From contig DEPP01000016.1 in the NCBI GenBank assembly GCA_002358835.1, positions 1 to 9,159 on the forward strand: a stretch of DNA of 9,159 nucleotides, read 5' to 3'. The notes under the pieces were generated by a model. The model ran no database searches. It was not told where the DNA came from and saw nothing but the letters and a program-made list of their open reading frames with translations. The position numbers were made by a program, and so were the translations under genes. The stretch's first letter is position 1. Every line of letters starts with the position of its first letter. This document shows positions 1-6,718 of this stretch, piece by piece. This stretch comes from Bacteroidales bacterium UBA3389. GTDB taxonomy: Bacteria; Bacteroidota; Bacteroidia; Bacteroidales; P3.

Positions 1-553
1 AGGTGATATTTGTTTTTTCATCTTGACCAAGAAAACGCGGTGCCCACTCATTCCATTCAGTATTCACATTCTTTTCTTCCTTAACTTGATGTCGAGTCGG
101 ATTATTCATCCATTTCTTCGCCAAAGCTATGGATTCCAATCGTCGCTTTGCCAATTCATCGTTCGGAACCAACTTCAAATATTCCTTATAGTTGTATTCG
201 GCAGCATCCCATTCACTATAAAACTTTTGAAAGTCTGCCATATACAAAAATATCTTCGGTTGGACCGTATAATACTTCGCTTTGACAAGACGTTGATATG
301 TTTTGATTGCCAAAGTCTTATCATCCATCAATCGATAACACTCTGCCTGTTGGAACATTATCCTATTTTTTTCCTGCCTGTTGCCCTTGACTTTGGTATA
401 AGCCTTTTTGTACAAATCAATCGCAGTTACATATTGTTTAGACTCAAACGCCTCATCTGCAAGTTCTGTCAGGCTTCTCTTTTGTGCGAAAGTTGTCGCA
501 CTGATTGCCATCAACAATAGGAATATCAATCCTTTAAGTTTCATATTTCGCAT
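1..553 (-). CDS. TPR-containing OmpA-family (PorE-like) exported protein, 5' part only
   Basis: This open frame runs off the left edge, so only about 184 N-terminal residues are visible. It starts with a signal peptide (core KGLIFLLLMAISATTFAQ), so the product is exported. Next come helical TPR-like repeats: AIDLYKKAY, AIKTYQRLV and AEYNYKEYLKLVPND. A linker with KKWMNNPTR and then VNTEWNEWAPRF follows. In Bacteroidetes proteins of the TPR / PD40-propeller / OmpA architecture, including the type IX secretion component PorE, an 'N(S/T)EYNDYAP' stretch like this opens the PD40 propeller. The full product is probably several hundred residues, with a peptidoglycan-binding OmpA domain at the missing C-terminus (inference). 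ATG at 553 is chosen because AAGG lies 5 nt upstream and TAA precedes it in frame; ATG at 544 is in frame and also possible. PorE itself is a lipoprotein; no lipobox Cys is seen here, so PorE is an analogy, not an assignment. Confidence 0.82.
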   Translation of the reverse strand, partial: MRNMKLKGLIFLLLMAISATTFAQKRSLTELADEAFESKQYVTAIDLYKKAYTKVKGNRQEKNRIMFQQAECYRLMDDKTLAIKTYQRLVKAKYYTVQPKIFLYMADFQKFYSEWDAAEYNYKEYLKLVPNDELAKRRLESIALAKKWMNNPTRHQVKEEKNVNTEWNEWAPRFLGQDEKTNIT

Positions 554-653
554 ATAACCTTAATTGTTATTTCTTTTTCTTCTTATTATTATAAAACTGA
601 ATTTCAAGAGCTTAAGAGTCACTCCAATACTTCACGCCCTAAAATATAGTGTA

Positions 654-661
654 CAAAGGTA
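654..661 (-). promoter_or_regulatory. Bacteroidetes -7 element upstream of the TPR/OmpA gene
   Basis: On the minus strand this reads TACCTTTG, an exact match to the Bacteroidetes -7 consensus TAnnTTTG. It lies about 100 nt upstream of the start codon at 553, implying a leader of roughly 95 nt. No clear TTTG (-33) partner was found at 18-21 nt. Confidence 0.5.
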
Positions 662-1012
662 CAAAATTTCTTTTGTTTACATTATTTTTAGGGATTTTAT
701 TTTGAATTTCCTTTAATAATAACGTATTTTTCTCGCTTAAAGTTACAACAAACCGCAGTCAATATTCGCAAAGATAAACGCAAAAAGAATCATTTTGAAT
801 CAAAGATAGGATTTACTGAGAGGCAGATTTGTACCACCGAAAAGCCGTTTTCCAAAACCAAAACAGCATTTCAGTTTATATACTCCACCTTTCAGCTGTA
901 TGAAACGAAGAAACGATTTACCAAAACAAAGAAAGAAAAAATCAAAACAAAGATTCAGTAAAACGAAACGAAGATTCAATAAAGCAAAATCAAGACATAC
1001 CTCGCTGCAAAC
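662..1012. other. gene-free intergenic stretch with an A-rich, repeat-like section
   Basis: I see no credible gene here. From about 900 to 1000 the plus strand is A-rich with recurring AAACGA(A) units, and reads as a Lys/Arg-rich frame containing KTKRRFN. Similar wording recurs at 5815-5850. I read this as a degenerate intergenic repeat rather than coding sequence: the plus-strand frame would run through the terminator hairpin at 1023-1055, and neither strand shows a promoter or ribosome binding site for it. Confidence 0.45.
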
Positions 1013-1055
1013 AAAAAAAAGAAAAGGACCGATTACAACAAGCAATCGGTCCTTT
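1013..1055 (-). terminator. Rho-independent terminator of the carboxylase genes
   Basis: A perfect 12-bp stem (1023-1034 with 1044-1055, arm AAAGGACCGATT) closes a 9-nt loop. On the minus strand it is followed by TC and then eight T residues (1020-1013). It begins about 27 nt after the stop codon of the biotin carrier gene, the right place to end that transcription unit. Confidence 0.9.
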
Positions 1056-1081
1056 CGCTTTCAAACAAAACAAATGTTTAT

Positions 1082-1354
1082 CTAAACTATTTCAATCAAC
1101 ACATCGTTTTTGCTTACGTTTTGTCCTGCTTCTATATTGACAGCTTTTACCTCACCATCTATTGGAGCACACAAACGATTATCCATTTTCATCGCATGCA
1201 ATGTACACAAAACGTCTCCTTTTTTTACTTTCTCGCCTTCTTTTACAAAAACCTTTACGATAGTTCCCGGAATAAATGCGTAGATTTCGCCCGGCGCAAC
1301 TTTCACATAAAGTTGGCGATATTGTGTCTTTGAATTACTGCTATTATCTCCCAT
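1082..1354 (-). CDS. biotin carboxyl carrier protein (biotinyl/lipoyl-attachment domain)
   Basis: A 90-residue protein that is almost entirely one biotinyl domain. The acceptor motif is AMKM, with Lys56 as the predicted biotinylated residue, 34 residues from the C-terminus as is usual for the family. The hammerhead fold is recognisable from PGTIVKVFVKEGEKVKKGD before the site and APIDGEVKAVNIEAGQNV after it. The prosthetic biotin would carry CO2 to or from the carboxyltransferase encoded just upstream (stop at 1434, 79-nt gap), so the two are probably co-transcribed. Odd points: the motif is HAMKM rather than the common EAMKM, and the long Ala/Pro linker often found in BCCPs of decarboxylase complexes is missing. 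No signal peptide is present, so it is cytoplasmic. It could serve methylmalonyl-CoA decarboxylase (MmdC role) or a propionyl/acyl-CoA carboxylase; the sequence alone does not decide. Confidence 0.92.
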   Translation of the reverse strand: MGDNSSNSKTQYRQLYVKVAPGEIYAFIPGTIVKVFVKEGEKVKKGDVLCTLHAMKMDNRLCAPIDGEVKAVNIEAGQNVSKNDVLIEIV

Positions 1355-1433
1355 GTCTAAATAATCTATTTATGTTAATATTTTTTCGGTTACAAATCTG
1401 TCTTTCTCATATTCAAGACAGCTCCCGAGCAAA

Positions 1434-2981
1434 TTAGAACGGAGGAAGTCCGTGTTTCTTTCTCGGATTTTCTTGTACCTTATTTTTACATACTTCCAAA
1501 GCATGAACAAGATAGTCCCTTGTTTCATTTGGTTGAATAATCGCATCGACATAACCATACGAAGCTGCCACATAAGGATTTGCGAATTTCTGCTTGTATT
1601 CTTCGATTTTTTCCTTACGAGTCTTTTCAGGGTCTTCGGATTTCATTATTTCACTTCTGAAGATTATGTTTGCAGCTCCTTCAGGTCCCATAACGGCAAT
1701 TTCTGCTGTAGGCCATGCAAAAACAAAATCGGCTTTCAAGTGATTAGAACACATGGCTATGTATCCGCCTCCGTAAGCCTTACGAAGTATAACCGTGATT
1801 TTTGGAACTGTTGCTTCTGAATAAGCATAAAGAACCTTTGCTCCGTGACGGATAACTCCTGCATGCTCTTGATCAATTCCAGGTAGATATCCCGGCAAAT
1901 CTTCTAACGTTACAAGAGGTATATTAAACGCATCACAGAATCTTATGAATCTTGCAGCCTTATCAGAAGAGTTACAATCCAAGACTCCTGCCAAAGCAAT
2001 AGGTTGGTTAGCCACGAAACCGACTGTGTCTCCGTTTATTCTCGCAAAGCCGATCACGATATTAGGAGCAAACAATTCCTGCACTTCTAAGAAGTCTGAA
2101 TTATCCACAATGCTTCTTATAATATTTCTTACATCGTATGGAGTTGCTGGATCTGAAGGGAAGACAGAACTGATCTTGTATTCCTTTGCACGAGGTTTCT
2201 TTGGAGAGAATGATTCTGCCTTTTTGTCGTTATTCCATGGAATATAGGTAAACAAACTTTTTATTTGATCGAAACATTCTTGTTCACTCTCTGCAAAGAA
2301 ATGGGCATTACCAGAAATCTCTGCGTGAACCCTTGCTCCTCCTAAGTCTTCTTGAGAAATTTCTTCACCAAGTACGGTTTTTATTACATCAGGTCCTGTG
2401 ATGAACATCTTAGAGATTTTATCCACAACAAAGACAAAGTCTGTCAAAGCCGGAGAATAAACTGCTCCTCCTGCACAAGGTCCCAATATAACCGAGATTT
2501 GAGGGATTACTCCCGAAGCCATAGTGTTTCGATAGAAGATTTCACCATAACCGGACAAAGCATTAACACCCTCTTGTATTCTCGCACCACCTGAATCGTT
2601 GATTCCGATAATCGGAGTCTTTAACTTCATTGCATGATCCATGATTTTGCAAATTTTCTTTGCATGCATATATCCGAGCGAACCTCCTGCAACGGTGAAG
2701 TCTTGTGCATATATACAAACAGGATAACCATTTATTGTACCGGTTCCTGTAACAACACCATCTCCCGGAAGGATCTTTTTATCCATATCAAAATCTCTTC
2801 CTGAGTGTTGAATAAACAAATCGTATTCATGAAAAGAACCCTCATCCAAAAGCTCTACTATTCTTTCTCGAGCCGTCAATTTACCGGTTGCTTTTTGCTT
2901 TTCAACAGCTTTTTCTCCACCTCCTTGGAGCACAACCTGCATCTTCTGTTTAAGTTCGTGCGTTTTTTTGTTTATAGACAT
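1434..2981 (-). CDS. acyl-CoA carboxyltransferase subunit (PccB/MmdA family; propionyl-CoA carboxylase beta or methylmalonyl-CoA decarboxylase alpha)
   Basis: A full-length 515-residue carboxyltransferase of two crotonase-like halves. The N-half has LTARERI (35-41), GGSLGYMHAKK (99-109), NDSGGARIQEG (128-138) and the oxyanion-hole glycines of GPCAGGAVYSPA (167-178). The C-half has AYGGGYIAMCS (402-412) and MGPEGAANIIF (431-441). It moves a carboxyl group between biotin and propionyl/methylmalonyl-CoA. Residue 408, after GGGY, is Ile as I recall for MmdA-type proteins, whereas actinobacterial PccB has Asp there; with MGPEGAANI this leans towards MmdA, from memory. The biotin carrier gene follows 79 nt downstream, but neither a biotin carboxylase (PccA) nor the membrane decarboxylase (MmdB) or its small OadG-type partner is nearby, so the remaining subunits must lie elsewhere. 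Likely role: succinate/propionate metabolism in the cytoplasm or at the inner membrane face. Confidence 0.93.
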   Translation of the reverse strand: MSINKKTHELKQKMQVVLQGGGEKAVEKQKATGKLTARERIVELLDEGSFHEYDLFIQHSGRDFDMDKKILPGDGVVTGTGTINGYPVCIYAQDFTVAGGSLGYMHAKKICKIMDHAMKLKTPIIGINDSGGARIQEGVNALSGYGEIFYRNTMASGVIPQISVILGPCAGGAVYSPALTDFVFVVDKISKMFITGPDVIKTVLGEEISQEDLGGARVHAEISGNAHFFAESEQECFDQIKSLFTYIPWNNDKKAESFSPKKPRAKEYKISSVFPSDPATPYDVRNIIRSIVDNSDFLEVQELFAPNIVIGFARINGDTVGFVANQPIALAGVLDCNSSDKAARFIRFCDAFNIPLVTLEDLPGYLPGIDQEHAGVIRHGAKVLYAYSEATVPKITVILRKAYGGGYIAMCSNHLKADFVFAWPTAEIAVMGPEGAANIIFRSEIMKSEDPEKTRKEKIEEYKQKFANPYVAASYGYVDAIIQPNETRDYLVHALEVCKNKVQENPRKKHGLPPF

Positions 2982-3017
2982 AACTTAAAAATTTAGTTCC
3001 ACACAAAATTATTTCGG

Positions 3018-3025
3018 CAAAAGTA
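3018..3025 (-). promoter_or_regulatory. candidate -7 element of the carboxyltransferase promoter
   Basis: Minus strand TACTTTTG, matching TAnnTTTG, 37 nt upstream of the start codon at 2981. The nearest TTTG upstream (3041-3044) is only 15 nt away, shorter than usual, so the -33 element is uncertain. A second match, TAATTTTG, lies at 3004-3011. The rest of the 244-nt gap before the transporter gene shows nothing else I can name. Confidence 0.45.
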
Positions 3026-3225
3026 CAAAAAAAAATCAAACAAAGGCATTTTTCTTTACAACAAAACAAAAACCTATGTCATCAACGTACCATCAAAACA
3101 AGTCTTTATTTCCATATATCATCTATGCAATTTCCACATTAGAACGCAGAATCGGCATACTCTGTTCACAATTTTAAGACACACAAAAGCGGAATCCTTT
3201 TTTCCTAAACAGAAATTTCAACCTT

Positions 3226-4344
3226 TTATTCCAGATTTGCAGTGATTTTCTTAATGAATTTCCACTTTATAAAGAACTCTTTGGCAATTATTCTGAATAA
3301 TGTGTAAACCGGAATAGCCAATATCATTCCTATAACACCACCTAACTCTCCTGCCATCAAGATTACAAGGAACACTTCCAAAGGATGGGCCTTCACGCTC
3401 TTCGAATAAATCAACGGTTGCAGCACAAAGTCATCTATCAACTTTACAGCCGAGAACACAGCTACAAACTTCAGTATTATAGGAACAATATCCAAAGAAG
3501 CATCTACACTTAAATATGTAGTCAAACAAATAACCAATCCAATGCCTCCGCCAATCAACACTCCCAAATAAGGCAATATCACCATAACTCCGCAAACGCA
3601 GGCAATCAAAAGTACATTCGGCAAACCGACAAGATAAAAACCAATACTCAAAAGAGTAATCATACATATAATTTCACAAAATATGCCGATAAAATAACGA
3701 CTTATCAAAACCCTTGAAGAACTTATTATCTTGTTTACCTCATCTAAATAAGTATCAGGCGTGATTGAGTCTATGAATCTGCCGACCAAACCTTTATCTT
3801 TCAAGAAAAAGAATGTCAGAAACAAAACAATGAAAGTACCCATCAAGAAATTGCTTGCAAAATTCACTATACTGTCAGCCATATTTGTAAGTTTCATTAT
3901 ATCAAACGCTCCCATAATCTTAGCAGATACCAACTTCTCCAAATTAGTATCCGAAGGCATTATCTGATATTCGTATAAAAACATTTCAATCTTTTTAATT
4001 GGCTCAGCGTAATAGTCTGCAATTTTATACACATCAAGATTTGCAAACGTCATTGCTTGTGACACAAGCATCGGAACGACGAAATAAACCAACAAAGCAA
4101 AGATTCCGACAAACAACAATAAGGTTAAAGTTGTCGTCATAGTTTTTCCAAGTCCGAAATTCCTAAATCTTATTTTCGAAAGGAAATCTTGAACAGGTGC
4201 ACCCATAAAAGCAAGAATCAAAGCCAAGAGAATGCAAACCACAATAAACCTGAAATACCATATAAGGAAGAAAATCAGTCCCAAAGAGAGGATAGAAATT
4301 ACCCATTTGGCAACTTGCGGAAATTGAAACTTATCCGAATTCAT
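3226..4344 (-). CDS. AI-2E family (PF01594, PerM/YdiK-like) inner-membrane transporter
   Basis: A 372-residue polytopic membrane protein, typical length for the family. Hydrophobic segments lie at about 12-50 (two), 70-92, 163-182, 218-240, 243-280, 287-305 and 322-352, with a soluble stretch at about 95-160. The family signature is clear near the C-terminus: KLIDDFVLQPLIYSKSVKAH (301-320), then PLEVFLVILMAGELGGVIGM and ILAIP. Characterised relatives are linked to autoinducer-2 export or to Na+/H+ antiport, so no substrate can be given. It starts 15 nt after the queD stop and is almost certainly co-transcribed with queD; nothing in the sequence suggests a functional link to queuosine. No convincing terminator follows it. 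Confidence 0.92.
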   Translation of the reverse strand: MNSDKFQFPQVAKWVISILSLGLIFFLIWYFRFIVVCILLALILAFMGAPVQDFLSKIRFRNFGLGKTMTTTLTLLLFVGIFALLVYFVVPMLVSQAMTFANLDVYKIADYYAEPIKKIEMFLYEYQIMPSDTNLEKLVSAKIMGAFDIMKLTNMADSIVNFASNFLMGTFIVLFLTFFFLKDKGLVGRFIDSITPDTYLDEVNKIISSSRVLISRYFIGIFCEIICMITLLSIGFYLVGLPNVLLIACVCGVMVILPYLGVLIGGGIGLVICLTTYLSVDASLDIVPIILKFVAVFSAVKLIDDFVLQPLIYSKSVKAHPLEVFLVILMAGELGGVIGMILAIPVYTLFRIIAKEFFIKWKFIKKITANLE

Positions 4345-4359
4345 ACAAACAAAGAATCG

Positions 4360-4800
4360 TTAAACATTATCCTCAGCACACCATTCTGCATAGGAAGTGG
4401 CAGTTTCGTGCAACCTTAATCGCTTCAAGCAAATGCCCGCAGGAAGCTCCGCACCTATTATCTTGGCAAAATCAACCAGCATATTCTCACAAGTAGGTTG
4501 ATAATCCGTCAGCACAAGCTTCGTATCCATTTTCTCGGCATAAGCAACAAAAGCATTATCCTTGTTTAAGACCAACGCATGATCATATATATCTATTATA
4601 TGTCTTTGAACAATCCTTTTCAAATCACCGAAATCCATAACCATGCCAAACTTCGGATTATCCACATCTGCATTCGGCTCTCCCAAAACAGTAACAAACA
4701 ACTTGTAAGAATGTCCGTGTATATTCTTACAAAGACCGTCATAATTATTCAAAGCATGCGACGCCTCGAAACAAAATTCTTTCGTTAGTCTTATTTTCAT
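4360..4800 (-). CDS. queD: 6-carboxy-5,6,7,8-tetrahydropterin synthase (QueD, PTPS family)
   Basis: A 146-residue PTPS-fold enzyme that converts 7,8-dihydroneopterin triphosphate to 6-carboxytetrahydropterin, the second step towards preQ0/queuosine. All key residues are visible: zinc-binding His15 (FEASH), His28 and His30 (HGH); catalytic Cys24 in CKNIHGH; His74 in the Asp-His pair of DHALVLN; and Glu132 in LHETATSYAEW. The CxxxHGH spacing fits QueD. MVMDFGDLK and QPTCENM are further family motifs. An in-frame ATG at 4818 would add six residues (MINFAG), but it lies inside a well-formed promoter (-7 element at 4806-4813), so ATG at 4800 is chosen. It heads a two-gene unit with the AI-2E transporter. 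No other queuosine gene lies in the window. Confidence 0.93.
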   Translation of the reverse strand: MKIRLTKEFCFEASHALNNYDGLCKNIHGHSYKLFVTVLGEPNADVDNPKFGMVMDFGDLKRIVQRHIIDIYDHALVLNKDNAFVAYAEKMDTKLVLTDYQPTCENMLVDFAKIIGAELPAGICLKRLRLHETATSYAEWCAEDNV

Positions 4801-4805
4801 GCCTG

Positions 4806-4835
4806 CAAAGTTAATCAATAATCAGTTATGCCAAA
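4806..4835 (-). promoter_or_regulatory. promoter of queD
   Basis: On the minus strand TTTG (4832-4835), an 18-nt spacer and TAACTTTG (4806-4813) match the Bacteroidetes -33/-7 consensus. Only five nucleotides separate the -7 element from the ATG at 4800, so transcription would start at or next to the start codon, giving a nearly leaderless mRNA. Confidence 0.6.
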
Positions 4836-4868
4836 CAAAACTTCCGCAAAAAAGATGCAAAGGCGGAA
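4836..4868 (-). terminator. weak candidate terminator of the outer-membrane protein gene
   Basis: A 6-bp stem (TTCCGC 4842-4847 with GCGGAA 4863-4868) closes a 15-nt loop. On the minus strand it is followed by GTTTTG. It lies 18 nt after the stop at 4886 and just before the queD promoter. The short stem and large loop make this tentative. Confidence 0.3.
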
Positions 4869-4885
4869 ACGTTTTTCATTGCTTT

Positions 4886-5704
4886 CTAAAAGTGATAACC
4901 CAATCTGACGGTAAACATTGCAGGGTTTATGCTTCCGAAAGTAAGGTTTACCTTTTCGAAATAGTCGTCTTCGTTCTCGTAAATCTCCTCAAAACTTGCT
5001 TCACACTTTACTTTCCGAGAACCTAATGCGTAATAATGCAATCCTATGCTTAACCTATCGGCAACCATTACGCCTATTCCGAATTGATAAGCAAGACTTG
5101 CGGTTGTCTCATAGTTACAAACTATTGTCTCTTCCCCATTGACATAGTATTGATGCCCGTTTTCGTCTTCGCAACCAAAGTAATCTTCTCCCGAACCGTA
5201 AAGTCTGAAATCCGTAATCAGCCCGAAATCGACTCCCAAACCAAATTCTCCCCAAAGCTTTATTCCTTTTGCAAGTCCGTATTCGTAGTTCATTCCCATC
5301 ATAACAGGGATATTTATATACTTAGGTAAGGTTAAAGTGAATACATCTACATTTGAATAAACCAACTCTTCCTCCTCAAAATCATTTGCCCAAGCTTTGA
5401 CATCGCTGTTCGCAGCATTGTAAAACAAATCTGCCGTTGCAATGATTCCCAAACCTTTTACCGCAGGAAGATTATAACGAAATTTCATTCCCGCATCAAA
5501 TCCCAAACCTGCACCTGCACGATTTGTGTTATCCAACCAAGCTATCGAACCTTCTTGACCTTGATAATCGGCAAACGAACCGAGAGGCGAAGCCATTCCG
5601 AAGTGAATTGAAAAATCCGCTTGTGCTTTTGATTGATTCATTCCAAAGATTGCAAGCACTGCAACCAAAACAAAAGTTCTTAAATTCCTATTCATGATTT
5701 CCAT
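4886..5704 (-). CDS. outer-membrane beta-barrel protein (OMP_b-brl family), function unknown
   Basis: About 272 residues, starting with a Sec signal peptide (core TFVLVAVLAIFGMNQSKAQA, cleavage probably after SKA). The mature part alternates polar and hydrophobic residues in Gly/aromatic-rich strands (for example ADFSIHFGMASPLGSF, KLWGEFGLGVDFGL, SIGLHYYALG) and ends in FTVRLGYHF. A final Phe is the usual Bam-recognition signal of outer-membrane barrels. Two Cys residues (FGCEDEN and IVCNYE) lie in what is probably an extracellular loop and could form a disulfide. The substrate or ligand is unknown. Start choice: ATG at 5704 follows a matching promoter at 5730-5761; ATG at 5695 is in frame, has GGAA upstream and is equally possible. 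A longer frame to 5830 is rejected because it reads through the promoter and the upstream terminator. Confidence 0.82.
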   Translation of the reverse strand: MEIMNRNLRTFVLVAVLAIFGMNQSKAQADFSIHFGMASPLGSFADYQGQEGSIAWLDNTNRAGAGLGFDAGMKFRYNLPAVKGLGIIATADLFYNAANSDVKAWANDFEEEELVYSNVDVFTLTLPKYINIPVMMGMNYEYGLAKGIKLWGEFGLGVDFGLITDFRLYGSGEDYFGCEDENGHQYYVNGEETIVCNYETTASLAYQFGIGVMVADRLSIGLHYYALGSRKVKCEASFEEIYENEDDYFEKVNLTFGSINPAMFTVRLGYHF

Positions 5705-5729
5705 TGTCTTTGTTTCAACTTTCGAAAAG

Positions 5730-5761
5730 CAAAGATAGAAAAATCTTATCAAAGCCACAAA
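5730..5761 (-). promoter_or_regulatory. promoter of the outer-membrane beta-barrel gene
   Basis: Minus strand TTTG (5758-5761), a 20-nt spacer and TATCTTTG (5730-5737) match the Bacteroidetes -33/-7 consensus in sequence and spacing. Predicted initiation is near 5724, about 20 nt before the start codon at 5704. Confidence 0.65.
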
Positions 5762-5822
5762 CAAGCAAACCAAATCTGCAAACCTGCAAAGCAAACCCCG
5801 GCTCGACAGGTCTTCGTTTCGC

Positions 5823-5863
5823 AAAAACAAAACGACGTTTCAATTCGCTGAAACGTCGTTTTG
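5823..5863 (-). terminator. strong Rho-independent terminator after the nuclease-like gene
   Basis: A perfect 14-bp stem (5828-5841 with 5850-5863, arm CAAAACGACGTTTC) with an 8-nt loop. On the minus strand five T residues follow (5827-5823). It lies 34 nt after the stop at 5898 and ends the three-gene unit, separating it from the promoter at 5730-5761. Confidence 0.88.
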
Positions 5864-5889
5864 ATAAATTCTTTTCAAGACTTAAAAAA
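5857..5889 (-). repeat. 3'-flanking repeat, copy A
   Basis: This stretch matches 7618-7650 at 29 of 33 positions without gaps, counted by eye; identity continues more weakly to the stop codon (35 of 44 from 5857 to 5900). It begins inside the terminator arm and includes plus-strand CTTTTCAAGA. In both copies the distance from that word to the gene's stop codon is exactly 27 nt. Confidence 0.6.
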
Positions 5890-5897
5890 CTTATTCT

Positions 5898-6680
5898 TTA
5901 GTTTTGAAAATCTATTTCAATATAACTAATATAAACATCAATACCTTCGAAAGTTCTTTTGTATATTTCTTTTTCTTCATTGCACATTTCAAACTTTAAA
6001 GCCTTGATAAATCGGTCGTAATCCTCGCGATTCCTATCCCCTTTCTTTTTGTTATACTCATCTGTCTTGAAGACCATAATCGGCATAAAGACTACATTAC
6101 AATATTCTTTTGCTTCACAAATAGAACCTGCCAAATAATGAAGTAATTGATAACGTATATCATTTTCATCTTCAGAATTAATACTCTCAGCACTTACATT
6201 CAAGTATTTTTTACAAAGTTCCTCAATTCTTGCTTTCCTCTTGCTCTTGCTATTTGGATTTTTATCGAATTCCTGTTTTGCATCTTTGTATGCTTGATTC
6301 AAAACATCGCCGAACTCCTCATCAACCTTTGCTTCAATACATGCTAAGATACGTCCCTTTTTACTTTCTCCCCAAATGACTAAATCTTGCATACGAGGAC
6401 TGCTATATTCATCAAAAGGACTCGGATGCTCTATTTCTGCGTATTCAAATTTTGGATTAGAGAATCCTAATGCCTCAAGATATTCTTTAATCTTTTTGAT
6501 TCCATCAGATTCTTCGATGTTTGGCGTTGTGAAATACTTCGCTAAAGTACATGCACTTCTACCTTCTTCCCAATTACTCTTTCCATTATCTTCTTTACTC
6601 TTTTTATCAACTTCTATAAAAGCTGTTTTCCAAGATTCAAGATTTGTAATTAACCGATTGTTTTTGTTTGAAATTTTCAT
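5898..6680 (-). CDS. putative PD-(D/E)XK-type nuclease, DUF6946-like
   Basis: A 260-residue soluble protein without signal peptide or membrane segment. Features by position: SWKTAF (16-22), a WEEGRSACTLAKYF block (37-50), QDLVIWG with Asp99, then ACIEAKVDEEFGD with Glu116 and Lys118, and RYQLLHYLAGSICEA (176-190). Asp99 followed about 17 residues later by E-x-K on a predicted beta-strand is the usual PD-(D/E)XK catalytic layout, so DNA cleavage is plausible. The W..G.SA..LA block and RYQLL..LAG resemble, from memory, uncharacterised restriction-endonuclease-like families such as DUF6946. No methyltransferase or specificity subunit is nearby, so a classical restriction-modification role is not supported. 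It is last in a three-gene unit, 38 nt after the preceding gene, and is followed by a strong terminator. Start chosen at ATG 6680, preceded by AGAGAT. Confidence 0.7.
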   Translation of the reverse strand: MKISNKNNRLITNLESWKTAFIEVDKKSKEDNGKSNWEEGRSACTLAKYFTTPNIEESDGIKKIKEYLEALGFSNPKFEYAEIEHPSPFDEYSSPRMQDLVIWGESKKGRILACIEAKVDEEFGDVLNQAYKDAKQEFDKNPNSKSKRKARIEELCKKYLNVSAESINSEDENDIRYQLLHYLAGSICEAKEYCNVVFMPIMVFKTDEYNKKKGDRNREDYDRFIKALKFEMCNEEKEIYKRTFEGIDVYISYIEIDFQN

Positions 6681-6718
6681 ATCTCTAAAATTTTTAATTA
6701 ATTAAAGTTTAATTTTTG

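Noticed and set aside
23..520. Plus-strand open frame of 165 codons
   Set aside because: It lies antisense to the well-supported TPR/OmpA frame, has no sensible protein character (Cys/Phe/Ile-rich mix) and no promoter.
800..1085. Overlapping small open frames on both strands (81 codons minus, 61 codons plus)
   Set aside because: Low-complexity sequence; the plus frame crosses a strong terminator hairpin and the minus frame starts within it. No ribosome binding site or promoter.
4801..4818. Longer queD start (MINFAG)
   Set aside because: The codons overlap the -7 promoter element; PTPS-family proteins normally begin close to the conserved first strand, as MKIRLTKEF does.
5705..5830. N-terminal extension of the outer-membrane protein (42 more residues)
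   Set aside because: It would precede a complete signal peptide and would be encoded across the promoter (5730-5761) and into the terminator of the upstream gene.
5704..5901. Plus-strand frame of 65 codons ending FFSRLKKLIL
   Set aside because: It overlaps a promoter, a terminator and the 3' end of the nuclease-like gene on the other strand; no plus-strand promoter. Kept only as a repeat-related finding.
5898..6680. Classical restriction-modification system
   Set aside because: No methyltransferase or specificity gene is in the window; only a nuclease-like fold is supported.
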